Shown here in pieces: positions 61,915 to 64,000 of a stretch of DNA of 64,000 bases (its first letter is position 1; each line of letters opens with the position of its first letter). The notes under the pieces were generated by a model that saw only the letters and a list, made by a program, of their open reading frames with translations, ran no database searches and was not told the origin of the DNA. The position numbers and the translations under genes are program-made. Source of the DNA: an uncultured Paracoccaceae bacterium (GTDB lineage Bacteria > Pseudomonadota > Alphaproteobacteria > Rhodobacterales > Rhodobacteraceae); the NCBI GenBank assembly GCA_938005545.1, contig CALKXV010000023.1, positions 41,842 to 105,841 of the forward strand. Reading direction: 5' to 3'.

Positions 61915-63960
61915 GTGGCAAGGGTGCGCCCGTTTAAAACGCTGAACGAATTGATCGACAGACAGCGCGGAAACCTCTTTCCATGGGCGCCAGTATTTTA
62001 TGGCACAGGCATCGCGATCTACTTTGCACTGACGTTCGAACCATCCAAAGTTGAATGGCTAATAGTTGGCTTAGTATCAGTAAGTTGCGTCGGATTATTC
62101 ATCTTTTCTGACGCCGGTGCTCGCGTGCTGTGGATCGGCGTTTTGCTGACCACAGGCGGGCTGTGCGTCGCGGGATTGAGAGCGAACCTGGTCGCCGAAA
62201 ACGTGCTGGACTTTCGCTACTACGGACCCATCGAAGGGCGCATCGTTGCAATTGACCGTTCAGGCTCGGACGCCGAACGATTAACACTCGACCGGGTGGT
62301 TCTGCGCGACGTCCCGCCGAACCGAACGCCGAAACGCGTGCGTGTCTCGCTGCATGGCCTGCAAGGGTTTCTCAAGTCCGAACCGGGCATAAGCGTCATC
62401 CTGACGGGCCATCTGTCACCACCGGGCGGTGCCGTTGAACCCGGTGGCTATGATTTCCGCCGCCATGCTTGGTTTTTAAGGCTGGGCGCAGTCGGGTACA
62501 CAAGAACACCTGTTTTGATGTTGAGCGAGCATACCCAAGGCGGGCTTGGTCTGTGGATCGAACGGATCAGGTTCCAAATGTCGGCGGCTGTGCGCAACGC
62601 GTTGCCGGACCGGGCGGGGGCATTTGCCGCCGCGATCACAACCGGCGACCGTTCGGCAATGGACCAAGACACTTTGGCGGACTTACGGGCCTCAAATCTG
62701 GCGCATCTGTTGGCGATCTCGGGGCTGCACATGGGGCTTTTGACCGGGTTCGTCTTTGCCTTTCTGCGACTGGCACTGGCACCGGCATCTCTCTACCTGC
62801 CAAGTCGAAAAATCGCCGCTGTCGGAGCTCTGCTGGCCGGATCGGTATATCTGGCCCTGTCAGGTGGCAATGTTGCGACGGAACGCGCCTTTATCATGGT
62901 TGGCGTCATGTTCGCAGCGGTTTTGGTGGACCGACGGGCGATCACATTGCGCGCAGTCGCAGTGGCCGCTTTCATCGTGCTGACCCTTAGGCCCGAGGCG
63001 CTATACGGCCCCGGATTTCAGATGTCTTTCGCCGCAACAACGGCTCTGGTCGCGGTTTTCGGTGCCATGCGTCAGGCTCCGGGCACAAAGCGGCGCTGGC
63101 CCAAGTGGCTGCGCTTTATCGGGGGCGTGGCGCTGTCATCCTTTGTGGCCGGGATGGCGACAGCACCCTTTGCAGCGGCGCATTTCAATCAAGTCCCCCA
63201 CTATGGATTGATTGCCAACGTGGTGTCGGTGCCATTGATGGGCGCGGTGATCATTCCGGGCGCGGTATTGGCCGCGATCCTGTCACCTTTTGGGTTGGCG
63301 TGGATTGGCCTGTCGGTGATGGAACCGGCGATCTTGTGGATATTATGGGTCGCCGAAACCGTGGCGGGTTGGCCACGATCACTTTCATTCGTGGTGGCCC
63401 CGCCAGATCTGGTGGTCCCGATGATGGCACTTGGCGGCTTGATGCTGGTCATCTGGCAAGGACGGGGCCGATTTATGGGCATACCCGTTGTGGCCTTCGC
63501 TTTGGTCGTTTGGTCTGGAGCTGAAAGACCCATGGCCTTGATCAGTCAAACGGGCGGATTGGTCGGAGTAATGACCGAGAACGGACGCGCCTTATCAAAA
63601 CCCAAAGGCGACGGCTTCGCTGCGGATGTCTGGTTGGAAAATGACGGCGATCCCGTTGTTCAGCCCGAAGCTTTCGCGCGGGGTGATTTTGACGTCAAAG
63701 GGCGGATGCGGTGGTTTCAGGTGGGCGGTGCCACAGTGCTACACGCCACGGGCAAAGTCGCGGCATCCGAGGCCTTGGAGGCCTGCGAAGAGGCCACTTT
63801 GATTGTCGTGAACGTTGAGGTTTCAGCACCGGACGGCTGCACGGTATACGACTTGAAACGTCTGCGATTTGAAGGAGCTTTGGCTCTTACACCCTTGGCA
63901 GACAACATAAAAATCACGTCGACCCGCGATTTGACGGGCAGTCGGCTTTGGTCACCATAA
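61915..63960 (+). CDS. comEC: ComEC/Rec2 family DNA uptake channel protein
   Basis: A 681-residue polytopic protein. The N-terminal part (about residues 20-200) is the DUF4131 region, and the central Competence domain has the hallmark LLAISGLHMGLLTGF near residue 265 and a series of membrane helices. The C-terminal 150 residues are soluble and lack a metallo-beta-lactamase HxHxDH motif, as in other alphaproteobacterial forms. ComEC carries single-stranded DNA across the inner membrane in transformation. The start is GTG at 61915, with another GTG three codons later. Only 40 bases follow its stop in the window. Confidence 0.92.
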   Translation: MARVRPFKTLNELIDRQRGNLFPWAPVFYGTGIAIYFALTFEPSKVEWLIVGLVSVSCVGLFIFSDAGARVLWIGVLLTTGGLCVAGLRANLVAENVLDFRYYGPIEGRIVAIDRSGSDAERLTLDRVVLRDVPPNRTPKRVRVSLHGLQGFLKSEPGISVILTGHLSPPGGAVEPGGYDFRRHAWFLRLGAVGYTRTPVLMLSEHTQGGLGLWIERIRFQMSAAVRNALPDRAGAFAAAITTGDRSAMDQDTLADLRASNLAHLLAISGLHMGLLTGFVFAFLRLALAPASLYLPSRKIAAVGALLAGSVYLALSGGNVATERAFIMVGVMFAAVLVDRRAITLRAVAVAAFIVLTLRPEALYGPGFQMSFAATTALVAVFGAMRQAPGTKRRWPKWLRFIGGVALSSFVAGMATAPFAAAHFNQVPHYGLIANVVSVPLMGAVIIPGAVLAAILSPFGLAWIGLSVMEPAILWILWVAETVAGWPRSLSFVVAPPDLVVPMMALGGLMLVIWQGRGRFMGIPVVAFALVVWSGAERPMALISQTGGLVGVMTENGRALSKPKGDGFAADVWLENDGDPVVQPEAFARGDFDVKGRMRWFQVGGATVLHATGKVAASEALEACEEATLIVVNVEVSAPDGCTVYDLKRLRFEGALALTPLADNIKITSTRDLTGSRLWSP

Positions 63961-64000
63961 TGAGATTGCGCCGTACTGACGTACGTCGCGAGAGGGCGGG

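Noticed and set aside
63978..63987. Palindrome gacgtacgtc just after comEC
   Set aside because: Ten bases at the window edge with no known neighbour; cannot be judged.
1..64000. tRNA, rRNA, CRISPR arrays, insertion sequences, phage genes or att sites
   Set aside because: I looked for cloverleaf arms, regularly spaced repeats, transposase motifs and terminal inverted repeats and found none that could be supported by reading alone.

Overview
The window looks like a piece of an alphaproteobacterial chromosome from the Rhodobacterales (Roseobacter group). The evidence is the adjacent set of core genes at the right end (gltA, gltX and divergent comEC, an arrangement I know from that order), the unusual number of solute-binding-protein-dependent importers (two TTT systems, one TRAP system, two sugar ABC systems), secreted proteins whose mature part begins DGHA, and a moderately high G+C judged by eye. 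I see no rRNA, tRNA, insertion sequence, prophage or CRISPR array. Apart from the last few kilobases the window is one long accessory catabolic region made of several separately regulated clusters.

Region 1 (1-7600) holds the end of a luciferase-like flavin monooxygenase coupled to a PcaD-like hydrolase, a glutathione transferase divergent from a TetR regulator, a peroxiredoxin-like protein, an AEC permease, a beta-hydroxyacid dehydrogenase, a cytochrome b561-type membrane protein and a D-2-hydroxyacid dehydrogenase.

Region 2 (7641-27401) is the most striking part: two divergent ten-gene operons around one FCD-type GntR regulator gene. The leftward operon runs gntR, GST, AhpD-like, tctC, tctB, tctA, Gfo/Idh/MocA, a TRAP-type binding protein without a signal peptide, an LVIVD beta-propeller and a secreted metallo-beta-lactamase-fold protein. 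The rightward operon runs Zn alcohol dehydrogenase, DapA-family aldolase, dctP, dctQ, dctM, DUF1330, quinone oxidoreductase, an SLC13-like permease, Gfo/Idh/MocA and a beta-hydroxyacid dehydrogenase. Two copies of a TGGTTAACCA-type palindrome in the shared 191-bp control region are the likely operators. Three importer families and a complete set of redox, aldolase and hydrolase functions point to one undescribed pathway for an organic acid; the substrate cannot be read from the sequence.

Region 3 (27404-38968) carries an AEC permease, a second TTT transporter with an arylmalonate decarboxylase/maleate isomerase-like protein and an OsmC protein, an Ldh-type dehydrogenase, a cupin, and a translationally coupled operon (flavin reductase, Gfo/Idh/MocA, BKACE) facing a LysR gene and a flavin monooxygenase gene.

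Region 4 (38993-53709) is best read as an L-idonate/ketogluconate regulon: idnD and a D-2-hydroxyacid dehydrogenase diverge from idnO, a beta-hydroxyacid dehydrogenase, a small dimeric-barrel protein and a GntR/IdnR-like LacI repressor. A second LacI gene converges on the first and diverges from two back-to-back sugar ABC importers followed by an SMP-30 lactonase and a GlcG-like protein. Both control regions carry related gttaNNNgtaac palindromes, so the two halves may be co-regulated. No gluconate kinase is in the window.

Region 5 (53726-64000) contains an MFS exporter, a secreted bicupin and a patatin phospholipase in one operon, a membrane-anchored Ser/Thr kinase, then gltA, gltX and comEC. 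A recurring structural theme is that each of the five periplasmic binding-protein genes is followed by a hairpin before the next gene.
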